DNA of 64,000 nucleotides from the NCBI RefSeq assembly GCF_021184025.1, contig NZ_CP036537.1:1364001-1428000 (forward strand), in the 5' to 3' direction. The notes below the pieces were generated by a model. The model saw only the letters and a program-made list of their open reading frames with translations, was not told the origin of the DNA and did not search any database. A program made the position numbers and the translations under genes. Shown here piece by piece: positions 10,778 to 19,704 of the stretch. Source of the DNA: Rhodopseudomonas boonkerdii (lineage in GTDB: Bacteria > Pseudomonadota > Alphaproteobacteria > Rhizobiales > Xanthobacteraceae). The first letter of the stretch is position 1. Each line of letters opens with the position of its first letter.

Positions 10778-10808
10778 TTGACACGTCATGGCGGCTCACA
10801 CCAAATGT
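10778..10808 (+). promoter_or_regulatory. Possible sigma-70 promoter for the riboswitch-nrdA transcript
   Basis: A perfect -35 box TTGACA (10778-10783) lies just before the riboswitch. The -10 match is weak (CAAATG after 18 bp). The position is right for transcription of the aptamer. Confidence 0.4.
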
Positions 10809-10811
10809 AGG

Positions 10812-11000
10812 CGTTACGGTCCATCCTGTCGCAAGACTTGGTGGCTAAGAGGGAAGCTGGTGCGTTCCAATGGGAGCAAGGCCGGCGCTGCCCCCGCAAC
10901 TGTAAGCAGAGAGTTTGTTTCGACCGCGTCACTGGGGCTTTTGCCCCGGGAAGACCGAAGCAAGCCGTGACCTGCGAGCCAGGAGACCTGCCGTGACACC
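10812..11000 (+). promoter_or_regulatory. Adenosylcobalamin (B12) riboswitch
   Basis: The conserved core is unmistakable: GAGGGAAGCTGGTG at about 10849, the B12 box GCTGCCCCCGCAACTGT at 10887-10903, the GTCACTGGGGC...GCCCCGGGAAG hairpin region at 10928-10954, and the 3' element GCGAGCCAGGAGACCTGCC ending near 10993. It leads into nrdA, whose start is about 130 nt further on. No hairpin plus T-run terminator is seen there, so control may act on translation start or through Rho. The expected effect is repression when B12 is plentiful. Confidence 0.95.
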
Positions 11001-11125
11001 AGAAACGTCCATGGGCGGGGTGTCCCAGCGGTCGCTTGCAGGCTTTGCCGCGCGTTCGCCTGGCATGATGCACGCACCATCGGCCCCAGCCCCCACAGCT
11101 ACATGCATCTCACGGGGTCCTGCCG

Positions 11126-14047
11126 ATGCCTTCCATGTCCCACGCTCTCTCCAACGGCCACGATCCGGTCGTGCTCGCTTCTTTGTCTGCCGAATCCAAT
11201 ATCGTCCCCGCGCGCGAGCCGGCGATGCAGATCATCCGCCGCAACGGCACTGTCTCGCCCTTCGATGCGGGCAAGATTTCGGTGGCGATGACCAAGGCTT
11301 TCCTCGCCGTCGAGGGCAACACGGCGGCGGCGTCGCGCCGTGTCCATGAAGCGGTGGAGCAACTCACCGGCGAAGTCGTGGCCGCGCTGACGCGCAGGAT
11401 CGGTGAGGGCCGCACCTTCCATATCGAAGATGTGCAGGACCAGGTCGAACTCGCACTGATGCGGAGCGAGCATCACAAGGTCGCGCGTGCCTATGTGCTG
11501 TACCGCGAGGAGCGCGCCCGCCGCCGGGCGGAGGAGACAGCTGTGCAGTCCGTCCCGGTACCGAACATGCCTGCGCTTCACGTTACGCTCGCCGACGGCA
11601 GCCGCGTGCTGCTGGACGCGGCGCGTATTGCGCTGATCGTGAACGAAGCCTGTAGCGGCCTCGACGGTGTCGATCCGGCGCCGGTGCTCGAGGAAACCAA
11701 GCGCAATCTGTACGACGGCATCACGCTCGACGAGCTTGCGTTGGCCGGCATTATGGCTGCGCGCACTCTGGTTGAGCAGGAGCCGAACTACACCTATGTG
11801 AGCGCGCGTCTGCTGCTCGACAAGCTGCGCACCGAAGTGCTGTCTTATGTGCATGGCGTGCGGAGCTCGGCCTCGCAAGCCGATATGAGCACGCGTTATG
11901 CCGAATATTTCGGCGCCTATGTGAAGGTCGGCATCGAAGCCGAGCTGCTCGATCCTGAACTCGCGCGCTTCGATCTCAAGAAGATTGCCGCGGCGCTGAA
12001 GCCGGAGCGCGATCTTCAGTTCCAGTTTCTCGGGCTGCAAACGCTCTACGATCGCTATTTCCTGCATGTACAGGGCCATCGCATCGAACTGCCGCAGGCT
12101 TTCTTCATGCGTGTCGCCATGGGCCTTGCGCTGCGCGAGATCGACCGCGAAGCGCGCGCGATCGAGTTCTATAATCTGCTCTCATCCTTCGATTTCATGG
12201 CATCTACGCCGACGCTGTTCAATTCCGGCACGCTGCGCCCGCAGCTGTCGTCCTGCTTTCTCACCACTGTCGCCGACGATCTCGATGGCATCTTCAAGTC
12301 GGTGAAGGACAATGCGCTGCTGGCGAAATATTCCGGCGGCCTTGGCAACGACTGGACCCGCGTGCGCGGTCTCGGCGCGCACATCAAGGGCACCAATGGC
12401 GAAAGCCAGGGTGTGGTGCCCTTCCTGAAGGTCGCCAACGACACGGCTATCGCCGTCAATCAGGGCGGCAAGCGCAAGGGCGCAGTCTGCGCCTATCTCG
12501 AAACCTGGCACATCGACATCGAGGAGTTCCTCGATCTGCGCAAAAACACCGGCGACGATCGCCGCCGCACCCACGACATGAACACCGCCAACTGGGTGCC
12601 CGACCTGTTCATGCAGCGCGTCGAGCAGGATGGCGACTGGACACTGTTTTCGCCGGACGAAACGCCGGACCTGCACGATCTCTACGGCAAGCCGTTTGCC
12701 GAATGCTACGCAGCCTACGAAGCCAAGGCCGCGCGCGGCGAGATGCGCGTGTTCAAGACGGTGCGGGCCACCGATCTGTGGCGGCGCATGCTCACCATGC
12801 TTTTCGAGACCGGCCATCCCTGGATCACATTCAAGGATCCCTGCAACCTGCGTTCGCCGCAGCAGCATGCGGGTGTCATCCACTCGTCGAATCTCTGCAC
12901 CGAGATCACGCTGAACACATCGGACGAGGAAGTTGCCGTCTGCAATCTCGGCTCTGTCAATCTGCTGCATCACGTCACTGCGGAAGGCATCGATCATGCG
13001 CGCCTGCAACGCACGGTGACGACGGCGATGCGCATGCTCGACAATGTCATCGACATCAATTTCTACACTATCCCGGAAGCGCGCCGCTCCAACCTCAAGC
13101 ATCGCCCGGTCGGTCTCGGCTTGATGGGCCATCAGGACGCGCTGCATACGCTCGGCCTCGCAATGGCGTCCGATGCCGCGGTGCAGTTCGCCGATACCAG
13201 CATGGAGGCGATCGCCTATCATGCGATTTCGGCATCGGTGGATCTCGCTGCCGAGCGCGGTCGCTATCCATCCTTCGACGGCTCGCTGTGGAGTCGTGGC
13301 ATTCTGCCGATCGACTCGATCGAGCTGGTGGCCGAAGCACGCGGTGGCCTCGATATGGATCGTTCATCCACGCTCGACTGGAGCAGCCTGCGCGAACGCG
13401 TGAAGGCGATCGGCATGCGCAATTCAAACGTGATGGCGATCGCGCCGACGGCGACGATCTCCAATATTTGCGGCGTCGCGCAGTCGATCGAGCCCGCCTA
13501 TCAGAACCTCTATGTGAAATCGAACATGTCGGGCGACTTCACGGTGGTGAACGCGTTCCTGGTGCGCGATCTCAAGAAGCGCGGGCTGTGGGACGAGGTG
13601 ATGGTCTCGGACCTGAAATATTTCGACGGCAGCGTCGGATCCATCGACCGGGTGCCGGGCGATCTCAAGGCGCTCTATGCGACCTCGTTCGAGATCGACA
13701 GTGCGTGGCTGATCGAGGCCGCGGCGCGTCGCCAGAAGTGGATCGATCAGGCGCAGTCGCTCAATCTCTACATCGCCAGTCCGTCGGGCAAGAAGCTGGA
13801 TCAGCTCTATCGCATGGCTTGGATCAAGGGCCTGAAGACGACCTACTATCTGCGCTCGCGCAGCGCGACCCATGTGGAGAAGTCGACGCTCAAGGGCACC
13901 GACGGCAAGCTGAACGCTGTGTCCGCAACCTCCGCCAAGCCCGCAAGCGCACCGATCCTGGTGAAGTCGTCGGACGTCACTGCGCCGGATCTGTCGACCG
14001 TGATGGCCTGCTCGATCGACAATCCCGAATGCGAGGCGTGCCAGTAG
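11126..14047 (+). CDS. nrdA: Ribonucleoside-diphosphate reductase, large subunit NrdA
   Basis: 973 residues. It reduces ribonucleotides to deoxyribonucleotides using a radical generated in NrdB. An ATP-cone allosteric domain begins at MQIIRRNGTVSPFDAGKI (from residue 34), and a second cone-like region follows near residues 150-240. In the catalytic barrel SSCFLTT and VAVCNLGSVNL hold the substrate-reducing cysteine pair, and NLCTEI is the N-x-C-x-E thiyl-radical site. The protein ends CSIDNPECEACQ, with the C-terminal shuttle cysteines. It is larger than E. coli NrdA because of the N-terminal cones, as in Chlamydia. The ribosome-binding site is weak (GGGGT). It lies under a B12 riboswitch, with nrdB downstream. 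Confidence 0.96.
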   Translation: MPSMSHALSNGHDPVVLASLSAESNIVPAREPAMQIIRRNGTVSPFDAGKISVAMTKAFLAVEGNTAAASRRVHEAVEQLTGEVVAALTRRIGEGRTFHIEDVQDQVELALMRSEHHKVARAYVLYREERARRRAEETAVQSVPVPNMPALHVTLADGSRVLLDAARIALIVNEACSGLDGVDPAPVLEETKRNLYDGITLDELALAGIMAARTLVEQEPNYTYVSARLLLDKLRTEVLSYVHGVRSSASQADMSTRYAEYFGAYVKVGIEAELLDPELARFDLKKIAAALKPERDLQFQFLGLQTLYDRYFLHVQGHRIELPQAFFMRVAMGLALREIDREARAIEFYNLLSSFDFMASTPTLFNSGTLRPQLSSCFLTTVADDLDGIFKSVKDNALLAKYSGGLGNDWTRVRGLGAHIKGTNGESQGVVPFLKVANDTAIAVNQGGKRKGAVCAYLETWHIDIEEFLDLRKNTGDDRRRTHDMNTANWVPDLFMQRVEQDGDWTLFSPDETPDLHDLYGKPFAECYAAYEAKAARGEMRVFKTVRATDLWRRMLTMLFETGHPWITFKDPCNLRSPQQHAGVIHSSNLCTEITLNTSDEEVAVCNLGSVNLLHHVTAEGIDHARLQRTVTTAMRMLDNVIDINFYTIPEARRSNLKHRPVGLGLMGHQDALHTLGLAMASDAAVQFADTSMEAIAYHAISASVDLAAERGRYPSFDGSLWSRGILPIDSIELVAEARGGLDMDRSSTLDWSSLRERVKAIGMRNSNVMAIAPTATISNICGVAQSIEPAYQNLYVKSNMSGDFTVVNAFLVRDLKKRGLWDEVMVSDLKYFDGSVGSIDRVPGDLKALYATSFEIDSAWLIEAAARRQKWIDQAQSLNLYIASPSGKKLDQLYRMAWIKGLKTTYYLRSRSATHVEKSTLKGTDGKLNAVSATSAKPASAPILVKSSDVTAPDLSTVMACSIDNPECEACQ

Positions 14048-14066
14048 GGCACGTCTCCACACACTC

Positions 14067-14165
14067 CTCCCTCATCCTGAGGAGCCGCGCAGCGGCGTCT
14101 CGAAGGATGCCCCACGCTCCATGGTTCGAGACGCCCGCCAAGCGGCGGGCTCCTCACCATGAGGG
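14067..14165. repeat. Palindromic intergenic repeat (CATCCTGAGGAGC family) between nrdA and nrdB
   Basis: Contains CTCATCCTGAGGAGC, a GCCGCGCAGCGGC hairpin, GTCTCGAAGGATG, then the mirrored part GTTCGAGACGCCCGCC...GGCGGGCTCCTCACCATGAGG. A member of the same family lies between groES and groEL (33459-33570). It fills nearly the whole gap between the two subunit genes. Confidence 0.85.
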
Positions 14166-14194
14166 CTGAGATTGATATTGAGAAAGAACACCCC

Positions 14195-15319
14195 ATGCTT
14201 GACTGGTCCGATACCACCGCCGCCGCCAAGACACTCGCATTCATCCCATTGCCGGAAGGTCCGATCGATCAGACCGGCCTCGGCGAAATCGACCGCTCCG
14301 GCGGCCGTGTCTCCGTCGACGAAAAGCGGATGATCAACTGCCGCGCAGACGTCAATCAGCTCCTGCCGCTCAAATACAAATGGGCGTGGGAGAAATATCT
14401 GGCCGGCTGCAACAATCACTGGATGCCTACGGAGGTCTCCATGCAGGCCGACATCGCCCTGTGGAAGTCGCGTGACGGCCTCACCGAGGACGAGCGCCGC
14501 GCCATCAAGCGCAATCTCGGCTTCTTCGCGGCGTCGGAATCGCTGGTCGCCAACAACATCGTGCTGGCGATCTATCGCCATCTCACCAATCCCGAATGCC
14601 GGCAGTATCTGCTGCGCCAGGCTTTTGAGGAGGCCGTACATACGCACACCTTCCAATACGTTGTCGAAAGCCTGGGCCTCGACGAAGGGGAGCTGTTCAA
14701 CATGTATCGGGAAGTGCCGTCGATCACCGACAAGGCGGCCTGGGCGCTGAAGCACACACAGCATCTCGACGATCCCGATTTCAGGACCGGGACGCCGGCG
14801 AACGATCAGGCTTTCGTCCGCGATCTCGTCGCGTTCTACGTCATCTTCGAAGGCATGTGGTTTTATACCGGCTTCGCGCAGATCCTCTCGCTCGGCCGAC
14901 GTAACAAGATGGTGGGGATCGCCGAACAGTATCAATACATCCTGCGGGATGAATCCATTCACCTGAATTTCGGTATCGACGTCATCAACCAGATCAAAAT
15001 CGAGAACCCGCACCTCTGGACGAAGCAGTTCCAGGACGAGATCCGCACCATGATCCGCGAAGCCGCCGAGCTCGAAGCGGCCTACGGCCGGGACACCATG
15101 CCACGCGGCTTCCTTGGGCTGAATTCGACGCTGTGCGAGACCTATATGCACTTCATCGCCAATCGTCGCTGCGCGCAGCTCGGCCTCGGGCCGGTGTTTG
15201 CGGAAACGGACAATCCGTTCCCGTGGATGTCTGAGGCGATGGACCTGAAGAAGGAGAAGAACTTCTTCGAGACGCGCGTGATCGAATATCAGAACGGTGG
15301 CGCGCTGAGCTGGGAGTGA
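14195..15319 (+). CDS. nrdB: Ribonucleotide reductase small subunit NrdB, class Ic (Mn/Fe) type
   Basis: 374 residues from the ATG at 14195; an in-frame ATG at 14159 lies inside the preceding repeat and is less likely. This ferritin-like R2 subunit generates the radical for NrdA. The first metal ligand is Glu115 (in FFAASES) rather than Asp, and the residue after EAVHTHT, where class Ia enzymes have the radical Tyr (E. coli Y122), is Phe153. Ligands Glu146 and His149 and the later EG.WFY and RDE..H motifs are present. Glu plus Phe is the pattern of the Chlamydia trachomatis class Ic enzyme, and the motifs [14 protein letters not shown] and [16 protein letters not shown] look very close to that protein. 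The assignment is from sequence alone. Confidence 0.93.
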   Translation: MLDWSDTTAAAKTLAFIPLPEGPIDQTGLGEIDRSGGRVSVDEKRMINCRADVNQLLPLKYKWAWEKYLAGCNNHWMPTEVSMQADIALWKSRDGLTEDERRAIKRNLGFFAASESLVANNIVLAIYRHLTNPECRQYLLRQAFEEAVHTHTFQYVVESLGLDEGELFNMYREVPSITDKAAWALKHTQHLDDPDFRTGTPANDQAFVRDLVAFYVIFEGMWFYTGFAQILSLGRRNKMVGIAEQYQYILRDESIHLNFGIDVINQIKIENPHLWTKQFQDEIRTMIREAAELEAAYGRDTMPRGFLGLNSTLCETYMHFIANRRCAQLGLGPVFAETDNPFPWMSEAMDLKKEKNFFETRVIEYQNGGALSWE

Positions 15320-15425
15320 GATCGGCCTTTCGTCTCATATCCGCGTGCATGGCGCTCATGATGCAGCAGCGCTTGACCTGACCGCGTGATGCCAGCACCG
15401 ATGTTGGCATCACGCGGATTGCGCC

Positions 15426-16166
15426 ATGCACAGCACCCACATTCCGAAAGCTCCGGCCTATTGGTCGAAGGCCGCCATTGTGCCCGGCATCGTTGCTATC
15501 GGGCCGATGTTGCCCGGCACGCTCGCCTTCGGCATGGCATTCGGTGCGCTGTGCGCGCAGAAGAGCTTTTCGCTGGCCGAAGTCGTCGTGATGATGGGCA
15601 CCGTCTATGGTGGCTTGTCGCAATTTGTTGCGGTGCAGTCGTGGCCAAGCGTGCTGACGCCGGCCACCATCGCCACTCTGGCGCTGCTGACGCTCACGGT
15701 GAATATCCGCTTCATGCTGATGAGCGCGACGCTGCGTCCGTGGTTCGGCACGCTGCCGCCCTGGCAGGCCTATCCCGCGATGCTGCTGGTCACCGATGGT
15801 GGCTGGCTCGCGGCGATGCGCTATCGCGATCACGGCGGCGCCGATGCCATGTTCTATGTCGGCGGCGGCATCGTGCTCTATCTCGTCTGGCTGGTCGCCG
15901 CGATCCCGGGCTTCCTGCTGGCCGAGCAACTGACCGATCCGAAGAAGTACGGAGTCGATCTGGTGATGCCGGCCTTCTATGCGGCGATGCTCGTGCCGGC
16001 CTGGAAGGGCCCCCGCCGCGCCATTCCATGGGTGGTCTCCGGGATCGTTGCACTTGTCGTTCATTGGCTGGTCGCCGGCTGGTGGTTCATTATCGCCGGC
16101 GCGCTGTCCGGGGCGATCAGTGCCGGTTTCCTGGATGAGCCGGAGCCATCGGGAGCCGCGGCGTGA
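15426..16166 (+). CDS. azlC: AzlC-family branched-chain amino acid exporter, large subunit
   Basis: 246 residues with several hydrophobic helices. The start region (IVPGIVAIGPMLPGTLAFGMAFG) and GGLSQFVAVQSW followed by LLTLTVNIRFMLMSATLRPW are the AzlC/YgaZ signature. With AzlD it exports branched-chain amino acids or related compounds. The stop overlaps the azlD start by 4 bp, so the pair is translationally coupled. A TetR regulator follows 175 bp after azlD. Confidence 0.92.
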   Translation: MHSTHIPKAPAYWSKAAIVPGIVAIGPMLPGTLAFGMAFGALCAQKSFSLAEVVVMMGTVYGGLSQFVAVQSWPSVLTPATIATLALLTLTVNIRFMLMSATLRPWFGTLPPWQAYPAMLLVTDGGWLAAMRYRDHGGADAMFYVGGGIVLYLVWLVAAIPGFLLAEQLTDPKKYGVDLVMPAFYAAMLVPAWKGPRRAIPWVVSGIVALVVHWLVAGWWFIIAGALSGAISAGFLDEPEPSGAAA

Positions 16167-16480
16167 CTGACTTTTTGCGCAGCGATGTCATGCTTGCTTT
16201 CGCGGTCATGACGGCGGTCACCGTCGCGTCGCGGCTCGGCGGCTACTGGCTGATGGGCTACGTGAATGTCACGTCGCGCGTGCGCCGTATGCTCGATGCC
16301 CTGCCGGGCTCGATCATCGTCGCCGCCGCATTGCCGGTGGCGGTCAATGGCGGGCCCGTCGTCATTTTCGCCATTCTCTCCGCCATGGCGGTGACCGTCA
16401 TCCGACGCAACGACTTCGTCGCTGTCATCGTTGGTATGGCGGTGGCCGCGGCGGCCCGCGCGATGGGTTTTGGCGGCTAG
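16163..16480 (+). CDS. azlD: AzlD-family small subunit of branched-chain amino acid exporter
   Basis: 105 residues, almost entirely hydrophobic, with three to four helices. The blocks LGGYWLMGYVNVTSRVRRMLDALPGSII and AALPVAVNGGPVV are typical of AzlD/YgaH. It starts at a GTG at 16163 overlapping the azlC stop, so it should be made in step with AzlC. Confidence 0.9.
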   Translation: MTDFLRSDVMLAFAVMTAVTVASRLGGYWLMGYVNVTSRVRRMLDALPGSIIVAAALPVAVNGGPVVIFAILSAMAVTVIRRNDFVAVIVGMAVAAAARAMGFGG

Positions 16481-16655
16481 GGACCTGCCCGAAAAGTTGA
16501 ATCCCGCTATGCGCAAAATGCCTTGTCAAAGAGTCTGAACTGGTGTTCATCTCTTCTCGCGGCCGACCAGTCGAATCCGCGCAAAACCTTGAACTCACGC
16601 ATCTTCCTTGGCGCGGCTGTCAGGCGGGCAGGGAAGCAGGACGCGGGATAAACTC

Positions 16656-17330
16656 ATGGTCTATCGACGTACCCAGCAGGTCGTGAAGCGGCTGGCGGCG
16701 CGGCGCAATGCCATTCTGGCCGCTGCGCGCGAAACCTGCGCTGAAGGCGGCATGGCGGCGGTGCAGATCGCCCCGGTGGCGGTCCGTGCCAATGTGGCTG
16801 CGGGAACGGTCTATCGTTATTTCCCCTCCAAGGCCGATCTGATCTCCGAACTGATCGCCGATGTGTCGCGCGACGAGCTGACGGCAATCCGCCGGGCCGC
16901 GGATGCCGCACCCGGCCCGTCTTCCGCTCTGGCAGCCGCCGTCACGACGGTGGCGGTCCACGTCGTATCCAACCGCAAGCTTGCCTGGGGCATTCTGGCC
17001 GAGCCTGTGGAGGTCGATGTGACGGAATCCCGTCTCACCAGCCGCCGCGAGATTGCCGGCGAGATCGAATTGCGCATCGATGCGGCGATCCGTGCCGGCC
17101 ATCTGCCGGCGCAGGACACGGCATTGGCCGCCGCCGCCTTGCTCGGGGCGCTGCATGAAGCGCTGGTCGGACCGATGGCGCCGGACAGCTTTGACGATCT
17201 CATGAAATTGCGCGACGCCGTTCAGACGGTGACGTTGCTGGCCCTGCGCGCCGTGGGCGTCATGGATGCGCGCGCCCGCGGCCTCGTGGTGCAGGCGGTG
17301 CTGCCCACCAAGATGGCGGCGAGCGTTTAA
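16656..17330 (+). CDS. TetR-family transcriptional regulator
   Basis: 224 residues from the ATG at 16656; an in-frame start at 16608 would add a tail with no family character. The N-terminal helix-turn-helix (RRNAILAAARETCAEGGMAAVQIAPVAVRANVAAGTVYRYFPSKADLI; split here only for description) is clearly TetR, ending in the standard YFPSKADLI. The ligand-binding half has no recognisable specificity. It follows azlCD in the same direction and could control that pair, but this is only an inference from position. Confidence 0.9.
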   Translation: MVYRRTQQVVKRLAARRNAILAAARETCAEGGMAAVQIAPVAVRANVAAGTVYRYFPSKADLISELIADVSRDELTAIRRAADAAPGPSSALAAAVTTVAVHVVSNRKLAWGILAEPVEVDVTESRLTSRREIAGEIELRIDAAIRAGHLPAQDTALAAAALLGALHEALVGPMAPDSFDDLMKLRDAVQTVTLLALRAVGVMDARARGLVVQAVLPTKMAASV

Positions 17331-17401
17331 GGAATTTCTTGTCCCGGCTCTGCGCGGCAGCGTTGCACGCTGCAGCGCGTCCGGGACACCGTGAGGCGCG
17401 T

Positions 17402-17797
17402 TTACTGCTTGATTTTGCCCTCGGCATCGAACTGGGCGAGGAACGCCCAAAGGTCGTTGATCTCGGTCTCCTTCTTGATGCCCGCAAAGGCCATCTTGGT
17501 GCCGGGGATCTTTGCCTTGGGATCCTTGATGTAATCCTTGAACGTCGCCTCGTCCCAGGTGAGGCCGGAATTCTTGTTGGCCTCCGAATAGGAATAGCCG
17601 GCCGCGCTGCCCGATTTGCGGCCGTTCAGCCCGTTCAGCTCGGGTCCGACCTTGTTCTTCGCGTTCTCGCCGACAGCATGACAGGCGATGCATTTGTTGA
17701 AGGAGGATTTGCCGGCCGCGACGTCCTGGGCGTAGGCAAGCGGCGATGCGGTCGCAGCCGCGATGAAAGCGAGCGCGGCGAAGTTCATTCTTTTCAT
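17402..17797 (-). CDS. Class I soluble cytochrome c (c2/c550 type)
   Basis: 131 residues from the ATG at 17797, which gives a clean signal peptide (MKRMNFAALAFIAAATASP, cleaved after AYA). The longer upstream frame has no signal character. The haem-binding motif is CIACH, and the sixth ligand is the Met in PGTKMAFAG. The order and size match the small periplasmic c-type cytochromes of Bradyrhizobium and Rhodopseudomonas, which shuttle electrons from the bc1 complex to oxidases or reaction centres. It is transcribed convergently with the TetR gene and apart from glcD, so no operon partner is visible. Confidence 0.93.
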   Translation of the reverse strand: MKRMNFAALAFIAAATASPLAYAQDVAAGKSSFNKCIACHAVGENAKNKVGPELNGLNGRKSGSAAGYSYSEANKNSGLTWDEATFKDYIKDPKAKIPGTKMAFAGIKKETEINDLWAFLAQFDAEGKIKQ

Positions 17798-17978
17798 GGA
17801 TGGCTCATTTGTGGCTTTCCGTACCGAATTTTCGCACACGCATTGCAGGATGCACAAGTGCATACCCCTGTCCGCAGCTCATGCTTTCGTTATCTGTTCA
17901 AACCCGGACGGACGTGATTGATTCAGCAAAAGCAAGCCGCGGTGCGATATCGCGTCAACGAAACGGGACGAGCGCTCG

Positions 17979-19472
17979 ATGACTATCATGATGCCGGCGA
18001 AAGACGAAGCCGTGCTCGCCAGACGCGATGCCATCATCGCGGCCCTGCGCAAGCTGGTGCCGGGTGAGGGCGTGATTTCCAGCGCGGCCGAAATGCTTCC
18101 CTACGAATCCGATGGCTTCACCGCCTATCGGCAGCCGCCGATGGTGGTGGTGTTGCCGGAGACGACCGCTCAGGTTTCGACAGTCCTGAAATACTGCCAT
18201 GACAATGGCATCAAGGTGGTGCCGCGCGGCTCGGGCACCTCGCTGTCCGGCGGCGCCTTGCCGCTGGCGGATGCGGTGCTGCTCGGCATGGGCAAGTTCA
18301 AGCGCGTGCGCGAGATCGATTTCGACAACCGCGCCGTCGTCGTTGAGCCCGGCGTCACCAATCTCGCCATCAGCCAGGGCGTCGCGCATGCGGGCTTCTA
18401 TTATGCGCCCGATCCGTCGTCTCAGATTGCCTGTTCCATCGGCGGCAATGTCGCGGAGAATTCCGGCGGCGTCCACAGCCTCAAATACGGTATGACCACC
18501 AACAATCTGCTCGGTTGCGAGATCGTGCTGATGAATGGCGAGATCATTCGGATCGGGGGCAAGAAGGCGGAGCCATCGGGCTACGATCTGCTCGGCATCA
18601 TCACCGGCTCCGAAGGCTTGCTCGGCGTCGTCACCGAAGTCACCGTGCGCATCCTGCAGAAGCCGGAGACGGCGCGCGCCTTGATGATCGGTTTCGCCGA
18701 GGTCGAAGCGGCGGGCCAATGTGTCGCCGATGTGATTGGCGCCGGCATCATTCCCGGCGGCATGGAGATGATGGACCGGCCGGCGATTCACGCCGCCGAA
18801 GCCTTCGTCCATGCCGGCTATCCCCTCGATGTCGATGCGCTGCTGATCGTCGAACTCGATGGGCCCGCCGTCGAGGTGGACGAGCTCATCAAACGTGTCG
18901 AGGCCATCGCGCTGAAATGCGGTTCGACGACCTGTCAGATTTCGGAGTCCGAGCAGCAGCGCCTGCTGTTCTGGTCCGGCCGCAAGGCGGCTTTCCCCGC
19001 GGTGGGCCGTATCTCGCCGGACTATCTCTGCATGGACGGCACCATCCCGCGCGCCGCGCTGCCGCTGGTGTTGCGGCGGATGAAGGAGATGTCGGCCAAG
19101 TATGGTCTTGGCGTCGCCAATGTCTTCCATGCCGGCGACGGCAACCTGCATCCGCTCATCCTTTACGATGCGAACAAGGAGGACGAGATGGAGAAGGCCG
19201 AAGCGTTTGGCGCCGACATCCTGCGTCTGTGCGTCGAGGTGGGTGGCGTGCTCACCGGCGAACATGGCGTCGGCATCGAGAAGCGCGACCTGATGCCGGA
19301 GATGTTCAACGAGATCGATCTCAACCAGCAGCAGCGCATCAAATGCGCCTTCGATGCGCAGGGCCTGCTCAATCCCGGCAAGGTGTTCCCGACCCTGCAT
19401 CGCTGCGCCGAACTCGGCCGCGTGCATGTGCATGGCGGCAAGCTGGCCTTTCCCGACTTGCCGCGGTTTTGA
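17979..19472 (+). CDS. glcD: Glycolate/D-lactate oxidase subunit GlcD (FAD-linked)
   Basis: 497 residues. A PCMH-type FAD-binding domain (VVPRGSGTSLSGGALPL, then IACSIGGNVAENSGGVHSLKYG) is followed by the FAD-oxidase C-terminal domain with VANVFHAGDGNLHPL and the terminal GEHGVGIEKR...LNPGKVFP. GlcD is the catalytic subunit of the membrane-associated GlcDEF complex, which oxidises glycolate to glyoxylate (and D-lactate to pyruvate) and passes electrons to quinone. The start has only a weak ribosome-binding site. glcE follows after a 232-bp gap filled by repeats. Confidence 0.93.
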   Translation: MTIMMPAKDEAVLARRDAIIAALRKLVPGEGVISSAAEMLPYESDGFTAYRQPPMVVVLPETTAQVSTVLKYCHDNGIKVVPRGSGTSLSGGALPLADAVLLGMGKFKRVREIDFDNRAVVVEPGVTNLAISQGVAHAGFYYAPDPSSQIACSIGGNVAENSGGVHSLKYGMTTNNLLGCEIVLMNGEIIRIGGKKAEPSGYDLLGIITGSEGLLGVVTEVTVRILQKPETARALMIGFAEVEAAGQCVADVIGAGIIPGGMEMMDRPAIHAAEAFVHAGYPLDVDALLIVELDGPAVEVDELIKRVEAIALKCGSTTCQISESEQQRLLFWSGRKAAFPAVGRISPDYLCMDGTIPRAALPLVLRRMKEMSAKYGLGVANVFHAGDGNLHPLILYDANKEDEMEKAEAFGADILRLCVEVGGVLTGEHGVGIEKRDLMPEMFNEIDLNQQQRIKCAFDAQGLLNPGKVFPTLHRCAELGRVHVHGGKLAFPDLPRF

Positions 19473-19512
19473 TGATGGTGGTGCTGTCTCCGGAAAACAT
19501 GTGGCGCGCTTT

Positions 19513-19660
19513 CCCTCCCACCGCGCATGGCGAAGCCATGCGCGGTGGGGAGGGTGGCCGGCCGATAGGCCGGACGGGTGGGGGGCGCCACATACGCCGA
19601 CGTCACGTGGGGCACCCCCACCCCGGCCTTCGGCCGACCCTCCCCACAAGGGGGAGGGTT
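19513..19660. repeat. Palindromic repeat cluster between glcD and glcE
   Basis: First hairpin: CCCTCCCACCGCGCATGGC against GCCATGCGCGGTGGGGAGGG (19513-19554). A second, looser palindrome ends CCCTCCCCACAAGGGGGAGGG near 19660. It is one of several CCTCTCCCC/GGGGAGAGG-type repeats in the window. It may act as a transcription attenuator or stabilise the 3' end of the glcD mRNA. Confidence 0.8.
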
Positions 19661-19704
19661 GTCACTGACGTCTCCTGTTCAATTAACAAAAACAAGTTTT
19701 CATC

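Noticed and set aside
12703..14169. 488-codon plus-strand frame inside nrdA
   Set aside because: Out-of-frame shadow of nrdA lacking any recognisable domain.
14159..14194. Upstream ATG for nrdB
   Set aside because: It lies in the end of the intergenic palindrome and adds 12 residues without family support; the ATG at 14195 is preferred.
17955..19649. 564-codon minus-strand open frame opposite glcD
   Set aside because: Shadow frame of glcD; His/Arg/Gly-biased composition and no start-site support.
19513..19660. Repeat cluster considered as a CRISPR array
   Set aside because: The units are palindromes of unequal type with no regular spacer length, and no cas genes are present.
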